Source: Alphaproteobacteria bacterium
GTDB taxonomy: Bacteria; Pseudomonadota; Alphaproteobacteria; Acetobacterales; Acetobacteraceae
Assembly: GCA_020850755.1 (NCBI GenBank)
Contig: JADZEB010000011.1
Span: 186,001 to 250,000 of the forward strand
Direction of reading: 5' to 3'
Length of the DNA: 64,000 nucleotides
Position numbers and translations under genes: made by a program
Notes under the pieces: model-generated
The model's input: the letters and a program-made list of their open reading frames with translations, nothing else
Told to the model about the DNA's origin: nothing
Database searches by the model: none
In this document: piece by piece, positions 54,753 to 62,881 of the stretch
How the letters are laid out: each line of letters opens with the position of its first letter
How positions within the stretch are numbered: the stretch's first letter is position 1

Positions 54753-56030
54753 ATGGACGGAACAGGAGCGATCACCGCCGAGTCGCCCGACGCGCGGTCG
54801 ATAACGGGCCGGACTGCGACGCCTCCAGGCGAACCCGCCTGCCACCCCGGCGCAGGCGAGCTTGGCGCAAGCGCGATGGTGGTTCCGGCGCCGCACGCCG
54901 CGACCGCCACCGACCCGATGCATGGCCGCGCCCCCGGCGCGCCGGACACCCGCCCGTCCGAGCCTGGAGCGATACTGGCGGCATCCCCCGGCGAGCCCGA
55001 TCGGCCAGCCAGCCGGGCCGACGCACGGCCCGCGGACACCGCCCAAACAGCGGCGGACCCACCCGCCCAGGGCGCCATGCCATCGACCCCGGAAGCGCCC
55101 GGCCACAGCCTGGGCCAGATCGCACGCCTGCTCTGGCGCCGGCGCTGGCTGGCGCTCCTGGCGGCCGGACTCACCTTCACCGCCCTGCTCTGGGCGATGA
55201 TCCCCGCCCGCCCGGTCTGGGCGGTGCGCATGACGGTGGCTCCCGCCCCGGCCATCCCCGGCGCCGAGACGCAGGCCGGCGCCTTCCCGCTCTCCAGCGG
55301 GCTTGCCGGCATCCTGGGCAGCCGGCTCGGCGCGGCGCAGCCGGCGCTGCCCTTCGACCGCTACCTTGCGCTGCTGAACGCGGCCACCCTCGCCCGAGCG
55401 CTGGAACGCGATACGGCGGGCAGCGTCATCGCCCGCTACTGGCCCGACCTGCACGACGATGCCGGCCGTTACCAGCCGCCCGCGGGGCCGCTCGCGGCCG
55501 TGAAGGCGCAGGTGAACGCGCTGTTCGGCGAGCCGGCCGCGCGCCCGCCCACGCCCGAGGCCTTCGCCGAGGGGCTGGCGCGCGCCCTGCGCATCCGCGC
55601 CCCGATCGACGGCGCGCCACTGCGCGAATTGCAGCTCGACCACAGCGACGCCGCCTTCGCCGCCGAGCTGCTCGCCCGCCTGCACGCGACCGCCGACCGG
55701 ATGCTGCGCGAGGAACAGCGCGCAAGGCTGGCGGCGCAGCTCGACTACGTGACGGCGCGGCTTGCCGCCACGACGCAGATCGAGCTGCGCAGCGGCCTGG
55801 TGCAGGTGGTGCTGCAACTGGAGCGCGGGCTGATGGCGCTCGCCGCCGACCAGCCCTATGCCGCCGATCTGGTGGCCCCCCCCACCATCTCCTTCGCCCC
55901 GGTCTGGCCCAAGCCGATGCTGGCCCTGCTGCTGGCGGCGCTGGCGGCGCTGGCGCTCGGGTTGATCGCGGCCTTCGCCGCCGAGGCGCTGCGTGCCGCC
56001 CCGCGCCCGGCCGGGGCCTCGGCCCGGTAG
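54753..56030 (+). CDS. Wzz-like polysaccharide chain-length / co-polymerase protein
   Basis: A 425-residue protein. An N-terminal proline/alanine-rich region is followed by the first membrane helix (WLALLAAGLTFTALLWAMI) preceded by RLLWRRR. A periplasmic helical domain (ELLARLHATADRMLREEQRARLAAQLDYVTARLAAT) follows, and a second helix lies near the end (MLALLLAALAALALGLIAAFAAEAL) after the proline-rich APVWPKP. This is the Wzz/PCP topology. The start is uncertain (GTG 54657 also in frame). The last 175 bp overlap the convergent ligase gene. Confidence 0.75.
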   Translation: MDGTGAITAESPDARSITGRTATPPGEPACHPGAGELGASAMVVPAPHAATATDPMHGRAPGAPDTRPSEPGAILAASPGEPDRPASRADARPADTAQTAADPPAQGAMPSTPEAPGHSLGQIARLLWRRRWLALLAAGLTFTALLWAMIPARPVWAVRMTVAPAPAIPGAETQAGAFPLSSGLAGILGSRLGAAQPALPFDRYLALLNAATLARALERDTAGSVIARYWPDLHDDAGRYQPPAGPLAAVKAQVNALFGEPAARPPTPEAFAEGLARALRIRAPIDGAPLRELQLDHSDAAFAAELLARLHATADRMLREEQRARLAAQLDYVTARLAATTQIELRSGLVQVVLQLERGLMALAADQPYAADLVAPPTISFAPVWPKPMLALLLAALAALALGLIAAFAAEALRAAPRPAGASAR

Positions 56031-57349
56031 CGGTCGGCCAGCACGGCAACGGCGATCCCGGCGCCAAGCCAGGTCTGCGCGCCGAGCAGCGCCGTATCGA
56101 CGGTCATGAAGCCCAAGCCCGCCAGCAGCATGGCGAGCGCGCTCCGCGCCTCGTCCGTGCCGGCGCGCCACGCCAGCCGACAGGCCAGCAGCAGCGCGGC
56201 ACCCAGCACGAACAGCGCCACCGGCAGCCCGGCATCGGCGGCGAGCGCCAGCCAGACATTGTGCGCGCGGATATGGCTCGCCCAGCCGACCCCGAGCAGG
56301 GGCGCATGGGCGAGATCGTTCCAGGCCGCCGCCCAGCGCTCCAGCCGGCCGGAATCGCCATCGCCGCTGGCGCGATCGGCGAGCGCCGCGAGCGCCGGGG
56401 CAAGGTCGAGGCCCCCACCCGCCGCCTGCCAGCCGGCCCAGCCGAGCAGCGCCCCCGCGCCCGCCAGCGCCGCCAGGAGTGCCAGGCCGCGCGCGCGGCC
56501 AAGCAGCGGCAGCAGGCGCGCGGCCAGCACCAGCGCCGCCAGGACCCAGACCGAGCGGGTGAAGGAGAGCGCGATCGCCACCGCCTGCGCCGCCGCCAGC
56601 CCGAGCAGCAGCGCCGCGCGCAGCAGCCCGCGCCCGGTGGCGAGCAGGTGCAGCGTCCACACCAGCCCGAGCAGGCAGAAGGCGGCATAGGGGTTCGAGC
56701 CCGTATAGGGCGCGCTCAGCCGGCGGATGGTCGCCGGGCCGAACAGATAGGCGAGGTTCTCGTAGGCGAGCGGCGGGGCGATGCCGAGCAGGATCTCGGC
56801 CAGCCACACCGCGCTCTCGAAGGCGGCCGAGGCACCGAGGCCGAGCGCCAGCCCGGCATAGAGGGCGCGCCGCTCGGCAGCGTCGAGCAGCGATGCGGCC
56901 AGCGCCACCGGCAGGGTCAGCGCGAAGGCGAGCGCCTGCCAGGCGCCATCCTCGCGGTCATAGGCGGGGGTGGCGGCGTGTAGCGCCACGGAGGCCACCA
57001 TGATCGCCAGCAGCGCCAGCCCGAAGCCGGCGAAAGCCACGCGCGTGCGGTCGGGAAGGCCGCGCACGGACAAGAGCAGCGCCAGGAGCAGCAGTGCCAG
57101 CGGCTGGATCGGGCGCAGCGAGAAGCCGATCTCGGCGCGGAGATAGCCCTCGGCGACGAGGGCGAAGCCGAGCAGGAAGGCACCGGCACGGAAGCCCCCG
57201 GCGCGAAGGGTGTCCGCGCGCGGGCGCAGGGGCCCCGGCGTGGACGGGGGGGTCGCGGACGGGGGGCGCGCGGACGGCGCGGGCAGGATGCGCGCCACCG
57301 GGGGCAGGCTACCTGGTTCGGGCTGGTGGGTCACGGCTGCGGCCGCCAT
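55856..57349 (-). CDS. O-antigen ligase/polymerase family membrane protein (Wzy_C-like)
   Basis: A 497-residue membrane protein with about eleven helices. Helix pattern and LLGVGWASHIRAHNVWLALAADAGLPVALFVLGAALL, containing the conserved HNxxL-type segment, fit the O-antigen ligase family. ALSFTRSVWVLAALVL is the preceding conserved arginine region. ATG 57349 follows a duplicated upstream segment. The last about 58 residues are antisense to the chain-length gene and are probably an unconserved tail. Confidence 0.8.
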   Translation of the reverse strand: MAAAAVTHQPEPGSLPPVARILPAPSARPPSATPPSTPGPLRPRADTLRAGGFRAGAFLLGFALVAEGYLRAEIGFSLRPIQPLALLLLALLLSVRGLPDRTRVAFAGFGLALLAIMVASVALHAATPAYDREDGAWQALAFALTLPVALAASLLDAAERRALYAGLALGLGASAAFESAVWLAEILLGIAPPLAYENLAYLFGPATIRRLSAPYTGSNPYAAFCLLGLVWTLHLLATGRGLLRAALLLGLAAAQAVAIALSFTRSVWVLAALVLAARLLPLLGRARGLALLAALAGAGALLGWAGWQAAGGGLDLAPALAALADRASGDGDSGRLERWAAAWNDLAHAPLLGVGWASHIRAHNVWLALAADAGLPVALFVLGAALLLACRLAWRAGTDEARSALAMLLAGLGFMTVDTALLGAQTWLGAGIAVAVLADRYRAEAPAGRGAARSASAAKAAINPSASAASAASSRASIGLGQTGAKEMVGGATRSAA

Positions 57350-57611
57350 CGCCGGCAACCCCGCGCCCGCGCGCGGAACCGGAGATCGGCGGCGCGGCGA
57401 GCCCGATGCCGACCACCAACCGCCCGCGCTCGCGCGCGGAATCGGACGAGCGAGGCCGGCGCAGGCGGGGCGCCCGAGGGCAGGGCGGAGCCCCCCGGTG
57501 CGGGTGGACCGGTCATGATCGCGGTCGCCATCGCCGGCAACCCCGCGCCCGCGCGCGGAACCGGAGATCGGCGGCGCGGCGAGCCCGATGCCGACCACCA
57601 ACCGCCCGCGC
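57344..57611. repeat. Segmental duplication at the 5' end of the ligase gene
   Basis: An 86-bp block is repeated perfectly at 57344-57429 and 57526-57611 (182 bp apart). Flanking sequence is also similar but diverged, including an ATG with GCGATGGCG(G/A)CCGC context in both copies. The unit seems to contain the upstream region and first codons of the ligase gene. Confidence 0.9.
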
Positions 57612-58466
57612 GCCGCCCGGATGACGCGACCGAAGCGGCCTGGCCTCGCGCGACGCCGGGCGCGTCGATGGCCACTTGCACGCCATTCGCGCCAGGCCAT
57701 GCCGGATGGAAGCTGCCGGACAGTCAGGTCCCGCCGGGATGCGCGGTGATATCATCCTCCGCCCTGAACGCCCCCTCCTTCTGTCCATGGCGACGCGCGT
57801 GCATGCCGCGCGGGGGCTGTTCTAGCAGGCAGCAGCGCCGAGGTAGTTAACGGCGGGCGATGCGGCAAGGCACGGCGAGTGACGCCGGGGCGCCCGCAGC
57901 AGGATCGGCAGGGACCGGCACCGGAGCCGGCGGGATGGCGCCCGGTCGCGGAGCGCGTGTCCGTCCCGCGTCGCCGGCGGCGCCTTGGCGGTCGCCATTT
58001 GTCGGGCGCTTCGGGATCATCGGGTGAAGCCATCATTGTGGGGATCGGGGGCGCGGCCCGCCCATCCTCCCGCGCGCTGGCTCCGCCCGCCCGGACCGTC
58101 GCCGCCCGTGCGCGCACGGCGCCCAGGCACTTGCCGAAGCGGGCGCCGAAGCGTCCGGGCATGGCGGGCCCCAAAAGAGAAGCGCGTCGCCATCCGGGAG
58201 TGATGGCGACGCGCATGTGTCCGAAGCGAAGGGACGGGTCAGGGGGGCCTTCGCGCTCTGTCGGACACGTCGACCCATGGCCTTTGCGCCATGGCGTCCC
58301 GACCGTGGGTGCTTCTTCCGCGGCACCCTTGGCTTGGTTGTCGGCGCGGCCGCGCGCCTGTCGGGCCTGGGCCGCACCGGGGGGAGGGTCTTGCCGGACT
58401 CCTCTGCTGTTGCTGTCGAGCGCGGGCGACCCGGTCTGGGGCGACCCGGTCTGGCCGCGCCGGGCG
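57612..58466. other. Gene-free tract between polysaccharide and glycine-zipper genes
   Basis: 855 bases (from the duplication to the lipoprotein stop) without a frame of protein-like composition. It contains three adjacent hairpins at 58182-58294 and a 15-bp repeat of GCGACCCGGTCTGG near 58427-58455. Confidence 0.6.
58182..58294 (+). ncRNA. Candidate structured RNA: three consecutive hairpins
   Basis: Hairpin 1: GCGCGTCGCCAT (58182-58193) with ATGGCGACGCGC (58203-58214), perfect 12 bp, nine-base loop. Hairpin 2: GTGTCCGA (58217-58224) with TCGGACAC (58261-58268), enclosing GCGAAGG (58226-58232) with CCTTCGC (58248-58254). Hairpin 3: CCATGGC (58275-58281) with GCCATGG (58288-58294). All lie within 113 bp and no known RNA family is recognised. 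The strand is not determined by symmetry; plus is arbitrary. Confidence 0.35.
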
Positions 58467-58703
58467 CTAGCGTGTCAGCGCACCGATCGCGGCGCCACCG
58501 GCACCGCCGATCAGCGCGCCAGTGAGCAGGCTGCCGCCAGTGAGCGCGCCCACCGCGGCACCACCCGCGGCGCCGATCGCGCCGCCCGAGAGGGCGCGCT
58601 GCTCGCGCGAGTTCAGCCCCGAGCAGGCCACGGTGCTGACGGCGAGAAGCCCCAGGACCGTGAGGATGCCGAGGCGGTGAACGATGCTGCGTGCTGCTGT
58701 CAT
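58467..58703 (-). CDS. Small glycine-zipper lipoprotein
   Basis: A 78-residue outer-membrane-type lipoprotein. Signal ILTVLGLLAVSTVAC, lipid cysteine near residue 27; the mature part is a glycine-zipper (GGAIGAAGGAAVGALTGGSLLTGALIGGAGGAAIGAL) as in OsmB/YMGG-like proteins. Such proteins are often stress-induced; the role here is unknown. Confidence 0.85.
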   Translation of the reverse strand: MTAARSIVHRLGILTVLGLLAVSTVACSGLNSREQRALSGGAIGAAGGAAVGALTGGSLLTGALIGGAGGAAIGALTR

Positions 58704-59043
58704 GTCTTGCTCCTTCGCGATTCCCTGTTGGGCGTCCTGGCTCAGGTTGCGCTCGTCGCGGCGGGGATCGTGCGGCGCACGTCCATGAGATAACGAGTCG
58801 CCGGCCGGCAGCGCAACCCACGGCCCAGACTAGTCACAGCCGGCCAGCCCCTGTCGCCGCGGCAGCGGCGAATCTCACAGACTTGTCACGCCGACCCTCG
58901 CTGCTGCGGCCCTGGTCTTGCTTAACACCGGGTGAGGCTACAGGCCGGGGCGAGTTGGGCTTGCATTCCGCAACCGTTCAATGATGCTCTGTGCCGCCTG
59001 CGCGCCTTGGCCCGCGCGCAGCAAGGAGGGGGAGTTCGTTTCC
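58704..59043. other. Divergent spacer between two lipoprotein genes
   Basis: 340 bases without a gene. The sequence is less GC-rich around 58860-58935 (AATCTCACAGACTTGTCACG and TTGCTTAACACC), probably promoter DNA for one or both flanking genes. No clear palindrome was seen. Confidence 0.45.
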
Positions 59044-59691
59044 ATGCACCGGTTGCGGGCGTGGATGCTGGTCGTTCTGCTTGCACCGGGAATTGCCGGC
59101 TGCGAGAGCTTCGGCACGCCCGAGGCGCAGCCCAATCCCGCCGCGCATCTGCCGCTGCCACCGCCCTTGCCGGCGCGGCTGCGCGCGGCGCGGCGCGGCA
59201 TCACGCCTGCCGAGATGGCGGCGAACGGCACCATCGAGGCCCCGCCCGCGCCCGAGGCGAACGGCGCCGCCCAGTCCGACCAGCCAACCGCCGCCGACCA
59301 GCCCGCACCCGCCGGCCAGGCCGCCCCCGACGCCGACGCCGAGGCCGAGGCCGGCGCCATGACCGCGCGCATGCCCGCCGCCGGCTCCGCACCCGACCAA
59401 CCGGTGGCCAGCCTCGCCCCGGCCGTGCCGCAATCCGCACCGGCCTTCCGCTCCCCGATCGGCATGACGGCCGCCGCATTGCGCGCCCGCTTCGGACCGC
59501 CGGCGGGCGAGCGTGTCGCCGGGCCGGCACGCATCTGGCGCTATCCGGGGCGCGATTGCGTCGCCGAGCTTACCCTCTACTACGATCTGCAGCGCGGCGC
59601 CTTTGTCGCCGTCGAGCAGCGCCACGAAGGCAACGCGCCCTCGCCCGAGGCCTGCCTCGCCTCGCGCGGCAATCCTGCTTCCACCGGCTGA
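59044..59691 (+). CDS. Predicted lipoprotein of unknown function
   Basis: A 215-residue protein: signal MHRLRAWMLVVLLAPGIAGC with the lipid cysteine at 20. A long proline/alanine-rich linker occupies about residues 26-135. A folded C-terminal domain follows (FRSPIGMTAAALRARFGPPAGERVAGPARIWRYPGRDCVAELTLYYDL). That domain resembles small SmpA/OmlA-like folds in pattern (LRARFGPP...WRYP), but the relation is not certain. It lies upstream of the two-component genes in the same direction. Confidence 0.7.
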   Translation: MHRLRAWMLVVLLAPGIAGCESFGTPEAQPNPAAHLPLPPPLPARLRAARRGITPAEMAANGTIEAPPAPEANGAAQSDQPTAADQPAPAGQAAPDADAEAEAGAMTARMPAAGSAPDQPVASLAPAVPQSAPAFRSPIGMTAAALRARFGPPAGERVAGPARIWRYPGRDCVAELTLYYDLQRGAFVAVEQRHEGNAPSPEACLASRGNPASTG

Positions 59692-59707
59692 GCCGCCGAC
59701 CGCCAGC

Positions 59708-59735
59708 ACCGCCCAGACGACACCGCCCAGACGAC
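59708..59735. repeat. 14-bp duplication before the response regulator
   Basis: ACCGCCCAGACGAC is repeated twice in tandem, 17 bp after the lipoprotein stop, followed by ACCCCC. It forms most of the spacer upstream of the response regulator. Confidence 0.85.
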
Positions 59736-59753
59736 ACCCCCAGACGCAGGACC

Positions 59754-60497
59754 ATGAGCGAAACCATCGCGCTGATCGACGACGAGGATCTGTTCCGCGA
59801 GACGCTGGCCTGGAATCTCACCGATGCCGGCTTCCAGGTGGAGGGTTTCGCGCGGGCCGAGGCGGCGCTCGATCGCATGGCCGGCGGTGCGCGCTTCAGC
59901 GCGGTCCTGCTCGACTGGCAGATGCCGGGCATGAACGGGCTCGCCTTCCTGCGCGCGCTCAAGGAACAGATCGGCACCGAGGCCCCGCCCGTCCTGTTCC
60001 TCACCGGCCTTGATGCCCCGCTCTACGAGGAACGCGGCCTGGGCGAAGGCGCGGTCGATTTCATCGAGAAGACCCGCAGCGTGCGCGTGATCGTCCAGCG
60101 CCTGCGCCTGGCGATCGCCGGCACCAAGGGCGCGGCCGCCGGCCCGGCCCAGCCCGCCGACCCGGCGGATGCCAGCGGCGATCTTGATCTCGACGTGCAG
60201 TCGGCCCGCGCGCAGTGGAAGCATCGCCGTGTCGAGCTCACCCTCTCCGAGTTCAAGGTGGTGCAGCTCCTGGCCGAGCGCAGCGGGCGCGATGTCAGCT
60301 ATCGCGAGATCTACGACCAGGTGAAGGGCGTCGGCTTCATCGCCGGTTCCGGCGCCGAGGGCCATCGCGCCAATGTGCGCGCGCTGATCAAGCGCATCCG
60401 CCAGAAGTTCAAGGACGTCGATCCCGATTTCGATGCGCTCGAGAACTATCCCGGCTTCGGCTATCGCTGGCGGTCCGGAACCGCCGCGAGCGGCTGA
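59754..60497 (+). CDS. OmpR-family response regulator
   Basis: A 247-residue DNA-binding response regulator. The receiver domain has the acidic pocket ALIDDED and phospho-acceptor Asp54 in LLDWQMPG, with a lysine in FIEKTRS. The winged-helix effector domain (RRVELTLSEFKVVQLLAERSGRDVSYREIYDQV ... GHRANVRALIKRIRQKF ... NYPGFGYRW) is OmpR/PhoB-like. The kinase gene follows after 29 bp. The signal and regulon are unknown; a ChvI-type role is possible. Confidence 0.93.
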   Translation: MSETIALIDDEDLFRETLAWNLTDAGFQVEGFARAEAALDRMAGGARFSAVLLDWQMPGMNGLAFLRALKEQIGTEAPPVLFLTGLDAPLYEERGLGEGAVDFIEKTRSVRVIVQRLRLAIAGTKGAAAGPAQPADPADASGDLDLDVQSARAQWKHRRVELTLSEFKVVQLLAERSGRDVSYREIYDQVKGVGFIAGSGAEGHRANVRALIKRIRQKFKDVDPDFDALENYPGFGYRWRSGTAASG

Positions 60498-60526
60498 GCC
60501 GGGGGCAGCGGAACAGGGGCGCGCGC

Positions 60527-61981
60527 ATGGGCAGGATCGGCCGCTTCCTGCGCCGCTCGCTTGCGGTGCGCCTGTTCCTGCTCGTGCTGGTGTTTGCCGC
60601 CGTGCCGGCCGCGCTCTACCACCGCTTCGAGGCGGTGGATGCGGAGAAGCAGGCGGCGCTGTTCTCCGCCCTGCGCGAGCGCTCGGCGCTGATCTCGCGC
60701 GCGCTCGACCCGCTCCTGTCGGCCGAGGGCGCGCTCCAGGTCGAGCGGCTGCAAGGCGAACTCGCCCGCTACACCGGCCCCAAGGATAGTCTGCGCCTGC
60801 TGCTGCGCCCGACCGAATCGACCGGCGGCGGGTTCATCTATGTCGCCGCCGCCCCGCCGGTTTCCCCGGCCGATCTCGATCTCGAGCGCGGGGCGCTGGC
60901 CACCGCCGGCGTGCTCGACCGGCTGGCCGAGACCTGCGCCGGGGACGTGCCGCTTGCCTTGCGCGTGGGCGAGGCGCGCGGGCGGACCCAGCTCCTGACC
61001 TCGCTCGCGCCGATCCGCGGCCTGCGCGGCTGCTGGGTGCTGGTGACCGCACGCTTCCTGGACGAGGACGATGCACGCCTGACCCAGCCCTACTGGCAGG
61101 CGCCCGAGGTGCGGCTGGCGATGATCGTCTATGGCGTGCTGGCCCTGCTCGCCTTGGCCACCATCTTCGCCATGCTGCGCGGCATCGGCCGCTTCTCGCG
61201 CCTGGCCGGGCGCATCCGCCCGGGCGACGACCGGCCGCGCTTCGCCGCCCAGACCGACATCCCCGAGCTGCGACCGGTGGCCGACGCCTTCGACCGCATG
61301 GTCAACACGCTCTCGGCCGGTGCGCGCGCGGTGCGCGAGGCGGCCGAGGAATCCGCCCACGCGCTGAAGACGCCGATCGCCACGCTGCGCCAGGCGACCG
61401 AGAGCATGAAAAGCGGCGACGAGACGCGCCGCACCCGCGCGCTCGCGGTGATGGAGCAGGCGCTCGACCGGCTGGAGGAGCTGCTCGCCCAGGCCCGCCA
61501 GATCGAGCGCAACGCCGCCGACCTGCTCGATCCGCCGCAGGAAACGGTCGATCTGGCCGGGCTCGCGCGCGGGCTGGCGGAAAGCTATGGCGGCATGGGC
61601 GGGCCCACCGTGATGGCCGAGGCTCCGGGGCCGGTGCGCGCGCTGGGCGCCACCCATCTGATCGAGGCGGCGCTCGAGAACCTGGTCGACAATGCGCGCG
61701 ACTTCTCCCCGGCCGACAAGCCGGTGCGCGTGCGCGCCTGGCTGGAAGGGCGCGAGGCCTGTGTTGCCGTGATCGACCGGGGCCCCGGCATCGCGCCCGA
61801 GCATCACGGCCATGTCTTCGATCGCGGCTATTCCTCGCGCTCGGGGCCGATCGCCGACGAGCATCAGGGCCTCGGCCTCTGGATCGTGCGCCGCAACATC
61901 GCCGCGCTGGGCGGGCGGGTGCAGGCCGGCGAGACCCCCGGTGGCGGCCTGACCATCACCCTCTTCCTGCCGCGCGCCTGA
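60527..61981 (+). CDS. Sensor histidine kinase
   Basis: A 484-residue membrane kinase. First helix LFLLVLVFAAVPAALY, a periplasmic domain of about 170 residues, second helix MIVYGVLALLALATIFAML. A HAMP-like segment (RPGDDRPRFAAQTDIPELRPVADAFDRMV) is followed by H-box His278 in ESAHALKTPIATL, N-box ENLVDNARDFS, DRGPGIAPEH and GLGLWIVRRNIA. The AHALKTPIA H-box resembles PhoQ-type kinases. It pairs with the preceding response regulator. Confidence 0.93.
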   Translation: MGRIGRFLRRSLAVRLFLLVLVFAAVPAALYHRFEAVDAEKQAALFSALRERSALISRALDPLLSAEGALQVERLQGELARYTGPKDSLRLLLRPTESTGGGFIYVAAAPPVSPADLDLERGALATAGVLDRLAETCAGDVPLALRVGEARGRTQLLTSLAPIRGLRGCWVLVTARFLDEDDARLTQPYWQAPEVRLAMIVYGVLALLALATIFAMLRGIGRFSRLAGRIRPGDDRPRFAAQTDIPELRPVADAFDRMVNTLSAGARAVREAAEESAHALKTPIATLRQATESMKSGDETRRTRALAVMEQALDRLEELLAQARQIERNAADLLDPPQETVDLAGLARGLAESYGGMGGPTVMAEAPGPVRALGATHLIEAALENLVDNARDFSPADKPVRVRAWLEGREACVAVIDRGPGIAPEHHGHVFDRGYSSRSGPIADEHQGLGLWIVRRNIAALGGRVQAGETPGGGLTITLFLPRA

Positions 61982-62001
61982 TCCGCGCAGGCGGCGCTTG
62001 C

Positions 62002-62034
62002 CTGTGACACCTGGCGTGTCTGTGACACTTGGCG
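62002..62034. promoter_or_regulatory. 15-bp direct repeat upstream of the YidB-family gene
   Basis: CTGTGACACCTGGCG and CTGTGACACTTGGCG are spaced by 18 bp, 117 bp before the gene at 62151 and after the kinase stop. Direct repeats of about this size and spacing are typical of OmpR-type regulator sites, and such a regulator is encoded next door. Confidence 0.35.
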
Positions 62035-62150
62035 GGCGGGCGCGTTTCCAGTCGCCTAGTCCACCGCTCCGTGCAATCCTGTATCAAGCGGTTGCGCCGC
62101 AGCGCGGGCCGGGACCGGGCCTCGCATCATCGCAAAGGGAGGAGCATGCC

Positions 62151-62834
62151 ATGAACATCCTTGGACAGATCCTGGGCGCGGCCCTGGGCGGCGGCCAGCA
62201 GCAGCAGCAACAGGCGGGCGGCTCGCCGATCATGAACATCATCATGCAGCTGCTGATGAACCGCGCCGGCGGCGGCCAGCAGGGCGGCATCGCGGGCCTT
62301 GGCGCCATGCCGGGCCAGGGCGGGCAGGGGCAGCAGGGCGGGCAGGGGCAGCAGGGCGGGCAGGGGCAGCAGGGCGGCGGGCTGGAAGCGCTGCTCGGCA
62401 GCATCCTCGGCGGCGGGCAGGGACCGCTCGGCGCGATGCAGGGCGGCCAGATGCAAGGCGGCCAGATGCAGGGTGGCCAGATGCAGGGTGGCCAGAAGCA
62501 GGGGGGCGAGGCCGACCAGGCCGGCGGCGCGCTGGCCTCGGGGCTGGAAGGCTTGCTGCGCCAGTTCGCCGGCGCCGGCCTTGGCGATACCGCCAAGACC
62601 TGGGTCGGGCGCGGCGAGAACGCGCCGGTCACGCCCGATCAGGTCGGCAACGTGTTCGGCGAGGATGAGCTGCGCGGCTATGCCGAGAAGTCGGGCATCG
62701 GCCTGCCGCAGCTCAAGGAGAGCATCGCCAAGGAACTGCCGCGCGTGGTGGACCAGCTCACCCCCGACGGGCAGATCGCCGCGCCCGAGAGCTACGGCAA
62801 GATGTTCGCCGGCTGGGGCGGGATGAAGGGCTGA
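62151..62834 (+). CDS. YidB family (DUF937) protein with Q/G repeats
   Basis: A 227-residue cytoplasmic protein. The N-terminus MNILGQILGAALGG and the C-terminal TAKTWVGRGENAPVTPDQVGNVFGEDELRGYAEKSGI are YidB/DUF937 hallmarks. Between them are Gln/Gly repeats: (GQGQQGG)n near residues 56-75 and (QMQGG)n near 97-116, encoded by 18-bp and 15-bp repeats. AAAGGGAGGAG precedes ATG 62151. The function of the family is unknown. Confidence 0.9.
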   Translation: MNILGQILGAALGGGQQQQQQAGGSPIMNIIMQLLMNRAGGGQQGGIAGLGAMPGQGGQGQQGGQGQQGGQGQQGGGLEALLGSILGGGQGPLGAMQGGQMQGGQMQGGQMQGGQKQGGEADQAGGALASGLEGLLRQFAGAGLGDTAKTWVGRGENAPVTPDQVGNVFGEDELRGYAEKSGIGLPQLKESIAKELPRVVDQLTPDGQIAAPESYGKMFAGWGGMKG

Positions 62835-62881
62835 GGCCGCATCCGGGCGGGCAAGCCGGGGCAGCGGGCCGGCCGCTACGG

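Noticed and set aside
57752-58821. Small open frames in the gene-free tract near 58 kb
   Set aside because: All are Arg/Pro/Ala strings overlapping each other in several frames; none has a convincing ribosome-binding site or domain.
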